Assembly: GCA_947581905.1 (NCBI GenBank)
Contig: CANPWC010000002.1
Coordinates: 1-37,238, forward strand
Reading direction: 5' to 3'
From: an uncultured Acetatifactor sp.
GTDB taxonomy: Bacteria; Bacillota; Clostridia; Lachnospirales; Lachnospiraceae
Length of the DNA: 37,238 bases
Part shown: in pieces, positions 35,820 to 37,238 of the stretch
How the letters are laid out: each line of letters opens with the position of its first letter
Numbering within the stretch: position 1 is the stretch's first letter
Position numbers and translations under genes: made by a program
Notes under the pieces: model-generated
What the model was told of the DNA's origin: nothing
Seen by the model: only the letters and a program-made list of their open reading frames with translations
Database searches by the model: none

Positions 35820-37238
35820 TTATCTCCCATCCACCGGCTTTACCCGGGCTTCCAAAGCGCCGTTGTTCACGAAGATCTCAATGACATCCCCTTCTTCCAC
35901 CTTGTCAGCCAAGATCAGCTTGGCGGAAAGGGTCTCCACATATTTCTGGATATAACGCTTCAGGGGCCTTGCGCCATAGACCGGGTCGTAGGCGTTCTCC
36001 ACGATGAAACCACGTGCCTCGTCGGAAAGTTCAATGGAAATCTCCCGGTCCTCCAGACGCTTGTTCAGGTTGTCCACGATCAAGGTCACGATCCCGTTGA
36101 TATTGTCCTTCGTCAACGGCTTGAACAAAATCACCTCATCCAGACGGTTCAAGAACTCCGGACGGAAATGCCCCCGCAGGTCATTCATGACCATTTCCTC
36201 CGCCTGGGGCAGGATGGAGCCATCCGGGCTGATGCCGTCCAACAGATAATTTGCCCCGATATTGGAGGTCATGATCAGGATCGTGTTTTTAAAATCCACC
36301 GTCCGGCCCTGGGAATCCGTAATCCGCCCATCGTCCAACACCTGCAGCAGGACATTGAACACATCCGGATGGGCCTTCTCGATCTCATCGAACAGGACCA
36401 CGCTATACGGCTTGCGGCGCACCGCCTCCGTCAACTGGCCGCCCTCTTCATAACCCACGTATCCGGGAGGCGCCCCGATGAGCCTGGAGACGGAATATTT
36501 CTCCATGTATTCGCTCATGTCGATACGCACCATATTATTCTCATCGTCAAACAAAGCCGCCGCCAGGGACTTGGCAAGCTCCGTCTTGCCCACGCCGGTA
36601 GGTCCCAGGAACAGGAACGAGCCGATGGGCTTGCCGGGATCCTTGATGCCCGCCTTGGAGCGGATGATGGCTTCCGTCACCTTGGTCACGCCCTCGTCCT
36701 GGCCGATCACACGCTTATGCAGCTCCTCGTCCAGATGGAGGGTCTTGCTGCGCTCGCTCTCCGTCAGCTTGGCGACGGGGATGCCGGTCCAACGGGAAAT
36801 GATCTTGGCGATCTCGTCTTCCGAAACCTTTTCATGTACCAGGGACAGGTCGGAGGCGCTGACGCGCTCCTCTTCCTGCTGCAGCTGCTTCTTCAGGGAA
36901 GGCAGGGTGCCGTAAGAAAGCTCCGCCGCCTTCTCCAGGTTCCCTTCCCGTTGGGCGATCTGGATCTGCCCGTTCACGTCGTCGATCTCTTCCCGCAGCT
37001 TGGAAAGGCGCTCCACGCTGGTCTTCTCATTGTCCCACTGCGCCTTGCGGTTGGCGAACTGTTCCTTCAACTCCGCCAACTCCTTTTGCAGATCCTCCAG
37101 GCGCTCCTGGCTTAAACGATCCTCCTCTTTCTTCAAGGCGGCTTCCTCGATCTCCATTTGCATGACCTTGCGCTGCAGCTCGTCCAATTCCGTAGGAAGG
37201 CTGTCCAGCTCCGTCTTGATCAGGGCGCAGGCCTCGTC
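35820..37238 (-). CDS. clpB: ATP-dependent chaperone ClpB, C-terminal part (5' end outside window)
   Basis: Reads in frame through the right window edge (DEACALIKTELDSLPTELDELQRKVMQ). ISRWTGIPVAKL, FLGPTGVGKTELAKSLA, GAPPGYVGYEEGGQLTEAVRRKPYSVVLFDEIEKAH. Confidence 0.96.
   Translation of the reverse strand, partial: DEACALIKTELDSLPTELDELQRKVMQMEIEEAALKKEEDRLSQERLEDLQKELAELKEQFANRKAQWDNEKTSVERLSKLREEIDDVNGQIQIAQREGNLEKAAELSYGTLPSLKKQLQQEEERVSASDLSLVHEKVSEDEIAKIISRWTGIPVAKLTESERSKTLHLDEELHKRVIGQDEGVTKVTEAIIRSKAGIKDPGKPIGSFLFLGPTGVGKTELAKSLAAALFDDENNMVRIDMSEYMEKYSVSRLIGAPPGYVGYEEGGQLTEAVRRKPYSVVLFDEIEKAHPDVFNVLLQVLDDGRITDSQGRTVDFKNTILIMTSNIGANYLLDGISPDGSILPQAEEMVMNDLRGHFRPEFLNRLDEVILFKPLTKDNINGIVTLIVDNLNKRLEDREISIELSDEARGFIVENAYDPVYGARPLKRYIQKYVETLSAKLILADKVEEGDVIEIFVNNGALEARVKPVDGR

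Noticed and set aside
35751-37115. 454-aa plus-strand ORF
   Set aside because: Exact antisense shadow of clpB; His/Gln/Leu-rich with no recognisable motifs.

Overview
This 37.2 kb window looks like a Firmicutes chromosome, probably Lachnospiraceae-like. Both core and accessory content is present. Core parts: (i) a minus-strand pyrH-frr-uppS-cdsA-dxr-rseP operon followed by a PP2C-like protein and a truncated Ser/Thr kinase; (ii) a response regulator-ABC-permease-histidine kinase cassette; (iii) trkA-trkH, an acyltransferase-like membrane protein, tRNA-Val(CAC) and DAHP synthase; (iv) a hybrid histidine kinase with an HD-GYP-like protein; (v) a divergent two-TM protein, a polysaccharide deacetylase, a solute-binding lipoprotein, a RACo-like ASKHA protein and the C-terminal part of ClpB. 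The accessory stretch (about 10.8-20.9 kb) is the most interesting. It carries a compact minus-strand operon (11627-16869) encoding an SPFH/SHOCT protein, a 4-TM protein, an HTH-like protein and an 856-aa protein. The last combines a zinc ribbon, TPR-like helices, a TIR domain, one TM helix and seven 38-aa RCC1-like repeats. By the positive-inside rule its TIR domain would be cytosolic and the RCC1 propeller extracytoplasmic, a Toll-receptor-like layout. I propose this operon as a candidate undescribed signalling or defence system. Its upstream region carries a perfect 12-bp inverted repeat and a serine-recombinase C-terminal remnant. All assignments come from reading the translations; no database search was run.
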